A stretch of 64,000 bases of DNA from assembly GCF_000422965.1 (NCBI RefSeq), contig NZ_AUHB01000002.1, forward strand, positions 248,001 through 312,000. Reading direction: 5' to 3'. Shown here one piece after another: positions 9,435-17,717 of the stretch (its first letter is position 1; each line of letters opens with the position of its first letter). Made by a program: the position numbers and the translations under genes. The notes beneath the pieces were generated by a model. It worked only from the letters and a program-made list of their open reading frames with translations, ran no database searches and was not told the DNA's origin. Source of the DNA: Pleomorphomonas oryzae DSM 16300. GTDB taxonomy: Bacteria > Pseudomonadota > Alphaproteobacteria > Rhizobiales > Pleomorphomonadaceae.

Positions 9435-10373
9435 TCAGTCGGGGCGGTTCATGGCGATGCTCGAACCGTCACGTCCTCTCACCACCATCAGGCCGGCGAC
9501 CACGATCACGGCGGCACCGATCAACATCGCCGGCTGCGGCCGATCGCCGAACACCAGCCAGCCGAACAGAATGGCCCATAGCAGCAGCGAATATTGGATT
9601 GGCGCCACCACGGCGGCCGGCGCCAGCTTGAGCGACCGGGCAATGCAGAGATGGGCTGTCATCGAGATGACGCCGAGGGCGGCCAGCATGACGAGATCGA
9701 TGGGGTCCGGGGTCACCCAGCCAAACGGGGCAAGGACGGCGCCGACGGCAAGCGCACCGATCGTCTGCCAGAACACCAACACTCGATCAGGAGTCGCTCG
9801 GAGCTGGCGGCTTTGCACCACCATCATGGCATAACAGAGCGAACCGGCAATGGAGATCAGCGACGCCCAGGAGAGGCTGCCGAATCCCGGTTTCAGCACG
9901 AAGACGACGCCGGCAAAGCCGATGGCGATGGCCAGCCACTGGCGGCGGCTTACCCGTTCGCCGAGGAGCCATGGCGACACCGCGGCGACGTAGATCGGCC
10001 CGGCAAGATAGAAGGTCATGACGTCGGCGAGCGGTAGGAAGCGGATCGCCATGTAGAAGAATACGATCTCGGCCGTCGCCAGTGCGACGCGTGACATCTG
10101 TAGTCCGGGCCGTTCGAGCCGAATAAGCTCCGGGGCGCCGCCTTTGAGAAGGAGCGGAGCCAGCACGACGAGGGCGGCGAGCGATCGCGTCAGGACGATT
10201 TGACCGGCCGAAAAGCTCCCCGCCAGCCACTTGCCCATGATGTCGTTGACGGCAAACATGAAGTCGCCGAAGAACATCATGAAGATGCCGAGGCCGACCG
10301 TGGAACCGGCGGCGCGGCGAATGAAAAGCTGAGCGGACAAAGGGAACTCCGGCGAAATCGGCGAAAGTCGCAT
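9435..10373 (-). CDS. EamA/DMT-family transporter
   Basis: An inner-membrane protein with about ten hydrophobic segments arranged as two EamA repeats (FMMFFGDFMFAVNDIMGKW opens the first; LISIAGSLCYAMMVV opens the second). Members export metabolites such as amino acids or take up small solutes; the substrate cannot be read from sequence. I favour the ATG at 10373 (312 residues), which leaves a 132-base divergent promoter region facing the glycosyltransferase gene at 10506. The frame also extends to an ATG at 10478, which would give an unusual 60-residue N-terminal tail; neither start has a strong ribosome-binding site. No operon partner. Confidence 0.85.
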   Translation of the reverse strand: MRLSPISPEFPLSAQLFIRRAAGSTVGLGIFMMFFGDFMFAVNDIMGKWLAGSFSAGQIVLTRSLAALVVLAPLLLKGGAPELIRLERPGLQMSRVALATAEIVFFYMAIRFLPLADVMTFYLAGPIYVAAVSPWLLGERVSRRQWLAIAIGFAGVVFVLKPGFGSLSWASLISIAGSLCYAMMVVQSRQLRATPDRVLVFWQTIGALAVGAVLAPFGWVTPDPIDLVMLAALGVISMTAHLCIARSLKLAPAAVVAPIQYSLLLWAILFGWLVFGDRPQPAMLIGAAVIVVAGLMVVRGRDGSSIAMNRPD

Positions 10374-10505
10374 CTCGATAGCCGATCCCGGCAGCCTTGG
10401 CGAGGATGGCGACGTGGTTTCAGGGAGCCAGCCCTCATTTCTCCCTTGGTCCGAAGCGCATGCCAAGGCTACGGTCATGCCGGTTCTCGCCGCTCTGGAG
10501 ATGAA

Positions 10506-11567
10506 ATGCGGAAGCTCGATATTCTTCTCTACACCCGCGCTTCAGGTGGCGGTGGCGCCGAGCGGGTCTGGGCTATTCTGGCCAATGGCCTCGCGGCGCG
10601 TGGCCATCGTGTCACCTTCGTTTTCGATGAGAAAGTATCCAATGACGGTGTCGATCCGGCGGTGGCCACAATCGACGTCGGCAAAGGCCATGTAGGTGCT
10701 GTGCTGCGGCTCGCCCGCCTGCTGCGCAGCCGCCGCTTCGACGTGATCGCCGCGGCCGTCTCGGTCAACTGCGTCAAGCTTGCCCTCGCCAAGGTGCTGG
10801 CCTTGTCGGGAGCCCCGCTTGTCTTTTCCTATCACGGCTTTGAGGAATACAAGACCGGCCGCCTGTCGGCTGTCGGCTTCTATGCCCTGCCTTTGTTCGT
10901 GCCTTTGACCCGCCGGTTCGTCGGCGTATCGGACGGTATCGTGCGGGCGCTGGTCGACCGTTGGCATGCACCGGCGGCCAAGACGGAGCGCATCTATAAT
11001 CCGGTGCCATTGATTGCTGCCGCTACCGCAGAGGAGATCGCCGCAAGGCCTCCCGTCGTCGGTGCCGTCGGCCGCCTGTCACGGGAAAAAGGCACGGATG
11101 TGCTGATCGACGCCTTCGCCCGCCTGACCACGCCCAACGCGCGCCTGGTCATCGGCGGCGACGGGCCGGAGCGGCAGCGGCTTGTCCAGCAGGCGGCTGA
11201 TCTCGGCGTCAGTGATCGTGTGCGCTTTCTGGGGCGTGTTTCCTCGGCGGCCGAGGTCTACGGCCTTGCGCGCGTCGCGGCCGTGCCGTCGCGCACCGAG
11301 GCTTTCGGCATGACCACGGTGGAAGCGCTGTCTGCTGGCCTCTCGGTCGTCGCAACCGACTGCGACGGGTCGCGTGAGATACTGGCCGGGCAATATGGCG
11401 AGCTGGTTCCCATTGAGAACGCCGCCGCGTTGGCGGCGGCGCTCGATCGGGCACTGGCGACCCCGCCGAACCCGGCCCCGGGTGTCGCCCGTGCCCAGGA
11501 ATTCTCGGCCGAGGCCGGTATCGCTCAGTGGGAGCGGCTGTTTGCCGGGCTGGCGACGGGGGGCTGA
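10506..11567 (+). CDS. GT4-family glycosyltransferase
   Basis: 353 residues from the ATG at 10506 with GGAG five bases upstream. GT-B fold: an N-terminal acceptor half beginning LDILLYTRASGGGGAERVW (glycine-rich loop), then the donor half with GRLSREKGTDVLIDAF, IGGDGPERQRL and the nucleotide-sugar motif EAFGMTTVEALSAG followed by VVATDCDGSREIL. Cytoplasmic, adding a sugar during exopolysaccharide repeat-unit assembly (inferred from neighbours). The last 43 bases overlap tail-to-tail with the next glycosyltransferase. Donor and acceptor are unknown. Confidence 0.9.
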   Translation: MRKLDILLYTRASGGGGAERVWAILANGLAARGHRVTFVFDEKVSNDGVDPAVATIDVGKGHVGAVLRLARLLRSRRFDVIAAAVSVNCVKLALAKVLALSGAPLVFSYHGFEEYKTGRLSAVGFYALPLFVPLTRRFVGVSDGIVRALVDRWHAPAAKTERIYNPVPLIAAATAEEIAARPPVVGAVGRLSREKGTDVLIDAFARLTTPNARLVIGGDGPERQRLVQQAADLGVSDRVRFLGRVSSAAEVYGLARVAAVPSRTEAFGMTTVEALSAGLSVVATDCDGSREILAGQYGELVPIENAAALAAALDRALATPPNPAPGVARAQEFSAEAGIAQWERLFAGLATGG

Positions 11568-12769
11568 CGGTCGGGCGAACGGGCGCGGCCGAGAGCAATA
11601 TGTCGCTCGAACAGCTTCGGCATTTGCACGGCCACCGAATAGGGCATCACCTTGGCGTGGATAGTCTCGGGATCGAGCCGGCCGGCTGCGATATTGGCAG
11701 CAAGCTGCACGAAGCCGTCCGCCATCGTCTCGGCGGCAACCTCGCGGTCTTCCGGCCGCTCGACGAGAAAGCCCGAGACATCCGTCTCGATCAGCGGATC
11801 ATATTGCGGCAGCCGGATGGCGCCCATCGGTCGGCCGCTCGAAAGCGTTTCCAGAAGGTAGCAGGGCATGCCTTCGAAAAAGGACGTCAGGATGCCGGCG
11901 TGACAGTTGCGCATGATCGCCGATACGCCGTCGCTGGTCTGGAAACCGTGACGGACGGTGAACGACTCGATGGCCGCGAACTCCTTGTCGCGGTGCGGGT
12001 CGGAGGTGCCGATATAATGGAATTCGAATTTGCCGCCGAGCTTGCCATGAAGACGACGCAGCGTCTCGAACATCAACGGCGGGTCCTTGAAGGCGTCGAG
12101 CCGACCGGCGAATACCACGCGGAACGTGTCGCTTTCAGGGAAGGGAGCAGACGGGAAGCGTTGGGTATCGACTGAAACGGTCATGAACTCGGACTTGCGA
12201 GCCACCCTCGGCATTTCCCGCTCATAACGGGCGACGATGTTGGGATTGACGCCCACTACGCGACTGGCAAGGGTCAGAGCGATCCTCTCATTGAGGCGGT
12301 GAATCCACCAATAGCGCCCAATGAGGCTGTCCATCTTGTTGCCCTTGCTCTCCTCGTTGTGCACGAGTTGCACCACGGGGTGACCGATCAGCCGGGCGGG
12401 AATGGCCTGCTCGAAGCGCTCGATTTCGGTCGAGGCGGTATCGCCGGCCGAGAGACGGCGGATGGTGAACAGGTGACGCAAGATTCCAAGGGTAAAGTGC
12501 AGCGTTACCGACTGGCTGAGCTTCTTGGCTGCCGCACGCATGGTCTCGCCGGGAATATGAATCACCGGCAGGAAGTCGATCTGGCGGCCATCGAACTCAA
12601 TTCGTACTGGCTTGCCGATCTCGAGATCGCCGCGTTCGTCGATGCCGACCAGCAGCACCGACACGCTGTCGGGGTGACGAGACAGCATTAGACGAACATG
12701 CGTCTCGACGCCGCCCACCTTGCCGCCCCGCGGATCGATGGAGTGGAGAAGGGTGATGCGATGAACCAT
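11525..12769 (-). CDS. GT4-family glycosyltransferase
   Basis: 414 residues from the ATG at 12769, which has AGGAG upstream, formed in part by the end of the preceding wecG-type gene seven bases away. The longer frame to 12883 is an artefact of overlap with that gene. GT-B features: PRGGKVGGVETHVRLML near the N-terminus, the donor-half start VVFAGRLDAFKDPPLMFE, and SFFEGMPCYLLETLSSGRP near the donor site. It is the second gene of a minus-strand pair with the WecG-like transferase, which suggests consecutive steps of one repeat unit. Confidence 0.88.
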   Translation of the reverse strand: MVHRITLLHSIDPRGGKVGGVETHVRLMLSRHPDSVSVLLVGIDERGDLEIGKPVRIEFDGRQIDFLPVIHIPGETMRAAAKKLSQSVTLHFTLGILRHLFTIRRLSAGDTASTEIERFEQAIPARLIGHPVVQLVHNEESKGNKMDSLIGRYWWIHRLNERIALTLASRVVGVNPNIVARYEREMPRVARKSEFMTVSVDTQRFPSAPFPESDTFRVVFAGRLDAFKDPPLMFETLRRLHGKLGGKFEFHYIGTSDPHRDKEFAAIESFTVRHGFQTSDGVSAIMRNCHAGILTSFFEGMPCYLLETLSSGRPMGAIRLPQYDPLIETDVSGFLVERPEDREVAAETMADGFVQLAANIAAGRLDPETIHAKVMPYSVAVQMPKLFERHIALGRARSPDRQPPVASPANSRSH

Positions 12770-12776
12770 CGGCTGC

Positions 12777-13640
12777 TCACTCCTGACGGGGGGCATGATC
12801 GGTGGTGGAAGAGCGTTGGCGCGACAGCGCGTTGGCCAGTTCACGGGCGTTGTAGCGGATGAGATACATCGCCGACAGCGCATAGCGCTTGGAGAGACGG
12901 CGCGGATCGTGGATGAGCCGCCACAGCCACTCGAGGCCTGCCGCTTGGATAGGATCGGGAGCGCGTCTCTGGCTGCCGCCGATGAAATCGAGCGCGGCGC
13001 CGATGCAGACGAAGGTCACGCCAGGCGCCCAGCGCCTGGCAAATTCGGCAAAGACTTCCTGCTTGGGAGCGCCGAGCGCCACGAAGCAGATGCGAGCCCC
13101 GCTTGACGCGATACGTTCGGCGGCGGCGCGGGCTTCTATGCCAAAAGGACTGAAGCCGAAGGGCGGACTCTCGAGCCCGGCCACAATCAGCCGCGGATAT
13201 TCGCTGCGCAGCACGGTCTCGGTCATGGCGAGCGTGTCGGGCGTTGTGCCGAAGAAATGCACGGGGATGCGGGCCAGCGCCGCGGCTCCGCAGAGCGGTC
13301 GCACCAGGTCGGCGCCGGTGACCCGCACGAGCCGAGCGCCCTTCCGTCGCGCCATGGCCACCACCGGTGCGCCATCGGCCGACACATAGGTCGCCTGATC
13401 ATAGGCAGCGCGGAAGGCTGGATCGTGCTCCAGCTTGACGAGGTGGTCGAGGTTCAGTGTGAAAACGGTACCGCCACGGCCGGTCAGCGCGTCGAAGGTG
13501 ACGAGGTGAACTAGGTCCGCTTGCTTGCCGATATTGACGCGTGCCGTATCGAACACCGCGATCGGTTCGGGGGGGCGACCGGCCTCGGCGAGATTGGTGG
13601 CTTGGGCCGTAGCCGGACGATCGTGAAACAAACCTGACAT
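12777..13640 (-). CDS. WecG/TagA/CpsF-family glycosyltransferase
   Basis: Transfers N-acetylmannosamine-type or glucose-type sugars onto lipid-linked intermediates at the inner membrane (family knowledge, GT26). 287 residues; GGAGA precedes the ATG. Hallmarks: TLNLDHLVKLEHDPAF, ADGAPVVAMARRKGARLVRV, the signature LGAPKQEVFA, and GAALDFIGGSQRRAPDPIQ leading into GLEWLWRLIHDPRRLSKRY. It heads a two-gene unit with the GT4 gene downstream. Exact sugar unknown. Confidence 0.9.
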   Translation of the reverse strand: MSGLFHDRPATAQATNLAEAGRPPEPIAVFDTARVNIGKQADLVHLVTFDALTGRGGTVFTLNLDHLVKLEHDPAFRAAYDQATYVSADGAPVVAMARRKGARLVRVTGADLVRPLCGAAALARIPVHFFGTTPDTLAMTETVLRSEYPRLIVAGLESPPFGFSPFGIEARAAAERIASSGARICFVALGAPKQEVFAEFARRWAPGVTFVCIGAALDFIGGSQRRAPDPIQAAGLEWLWRLIHDPRRLSKRYALSAMYLIRYNARELANALSRQRSSTTDHAPRQE

Positions 13641-13959
13641 TGGCGACTCTCCGGCGCTTCAAGCGCCATCCCGACGCCGGAGGCATGCGACGGACCATAG
13701 AGATCCCATCTCCGCCTCCCAGCGAATTGCAACGTCTGGGAAGAGCCGTGCCAACGACATGGTTCTTCCCTTCGCTGCCAACTTAAGCCGGCTGCCGTTC
13801 AGTACGGATTTATCCGATCCTTCAAATTGTAACGAAATGCCGATTTGTTTTGGATGGAACGAAGCCAGTCGGCTTGCCCATCGAAGCGAGGCGCTGGCCT
13901 TATCCACGCGCCGGCTCGTGCCGGGCCGCGGCTCACGGCGAGGCTTTATTTCAGCCGGC
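13641..13959. other. 319-base intergenic region between the WecG-like gene and the GumC-like gene
   Basis: Both neighbours are on the minus strand, so this is the upstream region of the WecG/GT4 pair and the downstream region of the GumC-like gene. Apart from a possible 33-codon ORF (13659-13760, minus) with a fair ribosome-binding site I see no gene, no clear terminator and no repeat. Confidence 0.6.
13659..13760 (-). CDS. Possible short ORF upstream of the WecG-like gene
   Basis: A 33-codon frame starting ATG at 13760 with GAAGGGAAG five bases upstream and ending 18 bases before the next start codon. The predicted peptide is mixed in character (begins MSLARLFPDVAIRWEAEM, ends Arg-rich) and matches nothing I recognise. 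It could be a leader peptide or chance. Confidence 0.2.
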   Translation of the reverse strand: MSLARLFPDVAIRWEAEMGSLWSVACLRRRDGA

Positions 13960-16269
13960 TCAGGCTCGCTCGGCGACGACCAGACGCGCAGGGCGTTCCT
14001 TCACCAGCACAAGTCCGGTGAAGACCGGCAGGGCGCCGAGGAGATCCCGCACCATTTCCGCTGCCTCGTCGTCATCCTCGACGACGGCGTCGGCAACGAT
14101 CAGAGCCGCATCGACCTGACCAAGCAGCGTCTTCAAGAGGTCTGCCGAATGGTGGTGCCCGCAATGCAGGATAATGCGGCCGAAGTCGTGGGAGAGCTTG
14201 TCGACGAAATCGGCGACGCGGCCGACGTTGGCGGCGATCTCGGTCGCTGCGTCCTGTCCACCCACGCCGATCAGCGTGACGTCGGCTCCTCCCTCGCAGA
14301 TGGCGACGTTGGCCGCATCCGCTGTCCCGGCAATGACGTCGATCACGCCGGGCATCGTCTCGTCGACATAGGCTCGGTGGAGCGGCAGATCATCCCAAGA
14401 GGCGTCGACGAGCAGAACGCCGTCCTTGACCGGAACGTGCGCCAGGCCGAAAGCGACCGCTGCCGCCGCAGGGCCATCGTTGGCACCGAGCACCAGAATC
14501 AGGCGCGATGCCCCGGCGGCTGTTGTGATCTTGCGGACCAGCTCATCGAAAGTCTTGGCTGCGGCCGGCAGCAGTGCGCCCTCGCCATCGGCAATCGCGC
14601 TGGTCAGAATGCTGCGCGCACTCCGGGGCGCCGACCGTCCGCGCCTGTCATGAGCCGGGACGCGGGTGACGATCGACAACTCGGCAAGTACCGATGGGGC
14701 TGCCGGAGCGTCCTCAACGATTTGAGGTTCGGGCTGATCAGTCTCGTCTTCGACCATCGCCGGCGCCGGCTCGTCGGACCTATCTTCCTCGACCGTAACA
14801 ACGTCGCTCACAGGCTCCAATGGCGGGCTCACGGCCACGACGGCCTTGTCTTCGTGATCAGAATCGCCGGCTTCGATCTCTTCGGCCCATTGATATTCCG
14901 GCAAGTAGCGGCGGCCACGATAGACTGCGATGGTCAAGGCAAGGCCGAGGCCGGCGATGCCGGCAAGCGCCAGAATGATGGTTCGGCGCGGGGCGTAGGG
15001 TGTGGCAGGAATATTGGCGGGGGCGATGACGCGTGCGTCCGAAACCTGCGTATTGGCCTGCAGGGTTATTTCCTCGGTGCGTGTCACATAGTTCTTGTAC
15101 ATGTCGGCGCGAAGCGAGGCCTCGTTCTCGAGTTCGCGCAGTTCGATGGTCCGTTCGCCGGTGTCGGCCACCACGGCGCTGGCATCATCGAGTGCCTTGC
15201 GTGCCGATGCTTCCGCCGCCATCGCCACCTGATATTCGGCGTCGGCGCTTGTAGAAAGCGTCTTGAGCTCGGTCTCGATCTGAGCGTCGGCCCGGGAAAG
15301 ATCGCTACGCGCTGCGATCATGCGCGGATGACTGGGGCCGAGATCCTGGGCAAGTTCGCCCATCGTGCGGGCGGCCAGCGCCCGCTCGATCTTGAGACGG
15401 CTCAGAACCGTGGAGTCGATGCCGCTCAACGCAGCGTCCGAGCCACCGGCGCGGGCGGCGGCGATCTTGTCGCGGCGCGCCTTGGCGTCCTGAGTGCGCA
15501 GGCGGGCGGCGACATAGGCGTCATTGAGCTGGCGCAGCGTGTCCTCGTCCACCGATCGGCCGTTGGCCGTGAGCAGACCGTGGTCGCGGCGATAGGCTTC
15601 GAGCTTCTCCTGGGCGGTCCGCGCCTTGGCTCGAAGGTCGTCGAGCTGGCGATTGATGAGGTTGCTTCCCTCGCGGACCGCCGCCTCTTTCACTTGGACC
15701 TGGTTGGCCACGAAGGCCTCGGCCAGTGTCTGTGCGATCCGGGCGGATTTGTCGGCGGAATCGCTCAGGACCGAGATATCGAGCACATAGGTCTGGTCGG
15801 CGCGGGCCACCTTGATGGCCTTGACGAGCGCCCGCAGCGTTTCGTCGCGGCTGCCGCCGAATTCAGGATCGCGTTCGAGACCAAGCGTGTCGACGACCGT
15901 CGACAGGATGGCGGCAGAGGTGACGATGTTGGCCTGGGTGTCGATCCAGACCACGTCTACGCCCTGAAGCGGCTGCTGAGAGAGCTCGGGGCCGGCCACC
16001 TGTTTGTCGCGCGGGTCAAGCAGCACCCGTGCCGTCGATTGCCATACCCTGGGGACAAGTGTCGCGTAGGCGAAGCCGACGCCGACAAACAGCAGGGTGA
16101 TGATCAGAATCAACAGCCATTGCCGGAAAAGAATGGACAACAACAGGCCGATGTCGACCTCGCCCGGGCGGCGCGTAGCGTCGGCAACCGGTCTTTCAAT
16201 ATCTCTATCGTGGTATTGAGGAAGACTGTTCAACTTGCTTTCCGCCCGCGTTTTCAGCTTGTTAACCAT
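13960..16269 (-). CDS. GumC/Wzz-type polysaccharide chain-length protein with a degenerate kinase-like domain
   Basis: Inner-membrane polysaccharide co-polymerase of 769 residues. A cytoplasmic N-terminus is followed by TM1 (about 48-70), a Wzz-type periplasmic region (STARVLLDP at 78-86), long coiled coils (about 195-275 and 315-405), a GNVR-like segment ending near 405, a proline-rich motif and TM2 (about 430-450). The C-terminal 310 residues start with an acidic, proline-rich linker (460-530), then a P-loop-like domain. There the expected Walker A lysine is missing: LGANDGPAAAA (594-604) replaces the GEGKS/T-type loop, although the following VLLVDAS strand (618-624) is intact. There is no C-terminal tyrosine cluster. 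It is therefore probably not an active BY-kinase. ATG at 16269; divergent from the VpsF-like gene. Confidence 0.88.
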   Translation of the reverse strand: MVNKLKTRAESKLNSLPQYHDRDIERPVADATRRPGEVDIGLLLSILFRQWLLILIITLLFVGVGFAYATLVPRVWQSTARVLLDPRDKQVAGPELSQQPLQGVDVVWIDTQANIVTSAAILSTVVDTLGLERDPEFGGSRDETLRALVKAIKVARADQTYVLDISVLSDSADKSARIAQTLAEAFVANQVQVKEAAVREGSNLINRQLDDLRAKARTAQEKLEAYRRDHGLLTANGRSVDEDTLRQLNDAYVAARLRTQDAKARRDKIAAARAGGSDAALSGIDSTVLSRLKIERALAARTMGELAQDLGPSHPRMIAARSDLSRADAQIETELKTLSTSADAEYQVAMAAEASARKALDDASAVVADTGERTIELRELENEASLRADMYKNYVTRTEEITLQANTQVSDARVIAPANIPATPYAPRRTIILALAGIAGLGLALTIAVYRGRRYLPEYQWAEEIEAGDSDHEDKAVVAVSPPLEPVSDVVTVEEDRSDEPAPAMVEDETDQPEPQIVEDAPAAPSVLAELSIVTRVPAHDRRGRSAPRSARSILTSAIADGEGALLPAAAKTFDELVRKITTAAGASRLILVLGANDGPAAAAVAFGLAHVPVKDGVLLVDASWDDLPLHRAYVDETMPGVIDVIAGTADAANVAICEGGADVTLIGVGGQDAATEIAANVGRVADFVDKLSHDFGRIILHCGHHHSADLLKTLLGQVDAALIVADAVVEDDDEAAEMVRDLLGALPVFTGLVLVKERPARLVVAERA

Positions 16270-16352
16270 AAGCTGGCGCGCTTAAGGAAACGTGAACGCT
16301 GTCGGCCAAAATAGAAGCGTCCGCGCCCGTAGCAAGACTGCCGGTTAACCAT
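16262..16352. promoter_or_regulatory. Two TTAACCAT motifs in the divergent EPS promoter region
   Basis: TTAACCAT occurs at 16262-16269 (overlapping the GumC-like start codon) and at 16345-16352. This octamer is a known half-type CtrA recognition sequence in Alphaproteobacteria. No full TTAA-N7-TTAA site is present here, so CtrA control is only a suggestion. Confidence 0.3.
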
Positions 16353-16409
16353 GCGGCCACGATCATCCCCTGAGGTTTGGCGGAATTCCATTGGGGGGTC
16401 GACATCGGT

Positions 16410-17717
16410 ATGGCCGTGCGGGCGTTTCAGCTTCCGATTTCCTACCGCTCTGGTAGCGCCGGCGTCGTCATCGACGCCCGGCCGTTCGCCGTCGGCCTGA
16501 CGTTTCTTGCTGTTCTCGCGGTGTTTCTGCTGTCCGGTCAGACGTTGAATCTGATCGGCATTCCCTATGACGCGACTGGTGGAAGCGCGCTCCTCAAGAT
16601 TCATCCCGCGAGCTACATATCAATGCTGGCCTTCGTGGCCTGGATCGTCACCGATGGAGGCCTCGGTTCTTTCCTGGGCCGCTCCTGGCGCGAAAGTCCC
16701 GGTCTGCTGGCGCTTTTTCTCGCCATAGGTCTTCTCACCTTCCAGGTGATCTTCGTGCAGAAGATGCCGATTTCTCAGGTGACCGACAATTTCATCCTGA
16801 CTGCCTGCCTGTTTGTCTCGCTGCTTCGCCTCAGGCCCGATGAGATGAAGCGCGTTGCGCTGGCGGTGCAGGCTATTCTCGTCGTCAACAGCTTCCTTGG
16901 CTACGCCGAAGTGCTCGGCGGATTTCGTCTGACGCCGCTCTATGTCAATGGCCAGGAACTTGCCTGGGACTGGCGGGCGACGGCCCTGCTCGGCCATCCG
17001 CTGATGAACGCCATGACCACCTCGGTCTGCCTTGTATCGCTGGCTCTCGGCGCCGGACCTTTCCGGCGCGGGCCGCGCCTCATGCTGGTACTGTTCCACT
17101 TCGGCGCGTTGTTCTTCTTTGGCGGCCGCACGGCCATCGTGTTGTCGGCCGTCTCGCTAACCGGCGTCGCCGCATTCTGGTTTGCGCGACTCATGCTGGG
17201 CACGCGCTTTCCGCTGACGTTGGCCGCCATTGCCATCCTTGCCACCACCCTCTTGGTGGTCGGTGTCATTCTCGCCGTGGATGGCGGGGCGATCGATCGT
17301 GTTATTGGCCGTTTCATGGACGATGAGGGCAGCGCCATGGCGCGCGTCGCCATGTTGTCCATTTTCCGCGACATGTCCTGGCCGGAGATCTGGTTCGGGC
17401 CGGATGTCGCGGCCGTCAAAGCGATGATGCCGCGGATCGGCACGCCGCTCGCCATCGAAAGCGCCTATATCGGCTTCGTTGCTTATTATGGCGGCTTCGT
17501 CACGCTGTTCTTCCTGATGGGACTGGCTGCCTTCCTGGCCGAATTGGTGCGGCGTTTCGGACCGCCCGTTCTGCTGCCGCTTGGCATCTACTTCCTGATC
17601 TCGACGGCCGTTTCCTCCTTCTCCACCAAATCGCTGGAGCTCGCTCTTCTGACCACCGTCCTCATCACGGCCTTTTCCAGCCGTCGGCAGTTCCTTGAAA
17701 GGATGCCGCCATGCTGA
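16410..17717 (+). CDS. VpsF-like polysaccharide biosynthesis membrane protein (polymerase/ligase type)
   Basis: 435 residues from the ATG at 16410; a GGGGGG tract lies about 12 bases upstream. The frame also opens at a TTG (16377), which I consider unlikely. About eleven to twelve hydrophobic segments, beginning VGLTFLAVLAVFLLSG. The hydrophilic loop before the last segments (about 310-350, DDEGSAMARVAMLSIFRDM) sits where O-antigen polymerases/ligases carry their large loop. Such proteins join repeat units in the inner membrane. The gene overlaps the flippase gene by 7 bases. Assignment rests on topology and context, not a catalytic motif. Confidence 0.75.
   Translation: MAVRAFQLPISYRSGSAGVVIDARPFAVGLTFLAVLAVFLLSGQTLNLIGIPYDATGGSALLKIHPASYISMLAFVAWIVTDGGLGSFLGRSWRESPGLLALFLAIGLLTFQVIFVQKMPISQVTDNFILTACLFVSLLRLRPDEMKRVALAVQAILVVNSFLGYAEVLGGFRLTPLYVNGQELAWDWRATALLGHPLMNAMTTSVCLVSLALGAGPFRRGPRLMLVLFHFGALFFFGGRTAIVLSAVSLTGVAAFWFARLMLGTRFPLTLAAIAILATTLLVVGVILAVDGGAIDRVIGRFMDDEGSAMARVAMLSIFRDMSWPEIWFGPDVAAVKAMMPRIGTPLAIESAYIGFVAYYGGFVTLFFLMGLAAFLAELVRRFGPPVLLPLGIYFLISTAVSSFSTKSLELALLTTVLITAFSSRRQFLERMPPC

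Noticed and set aside
13759-16314. 851-codon open frame on the plus strand
   Set aside because: It is the antisense shadow of the GumC-like gene in GC-rich DNA; that minus-strand gene has clear domains.
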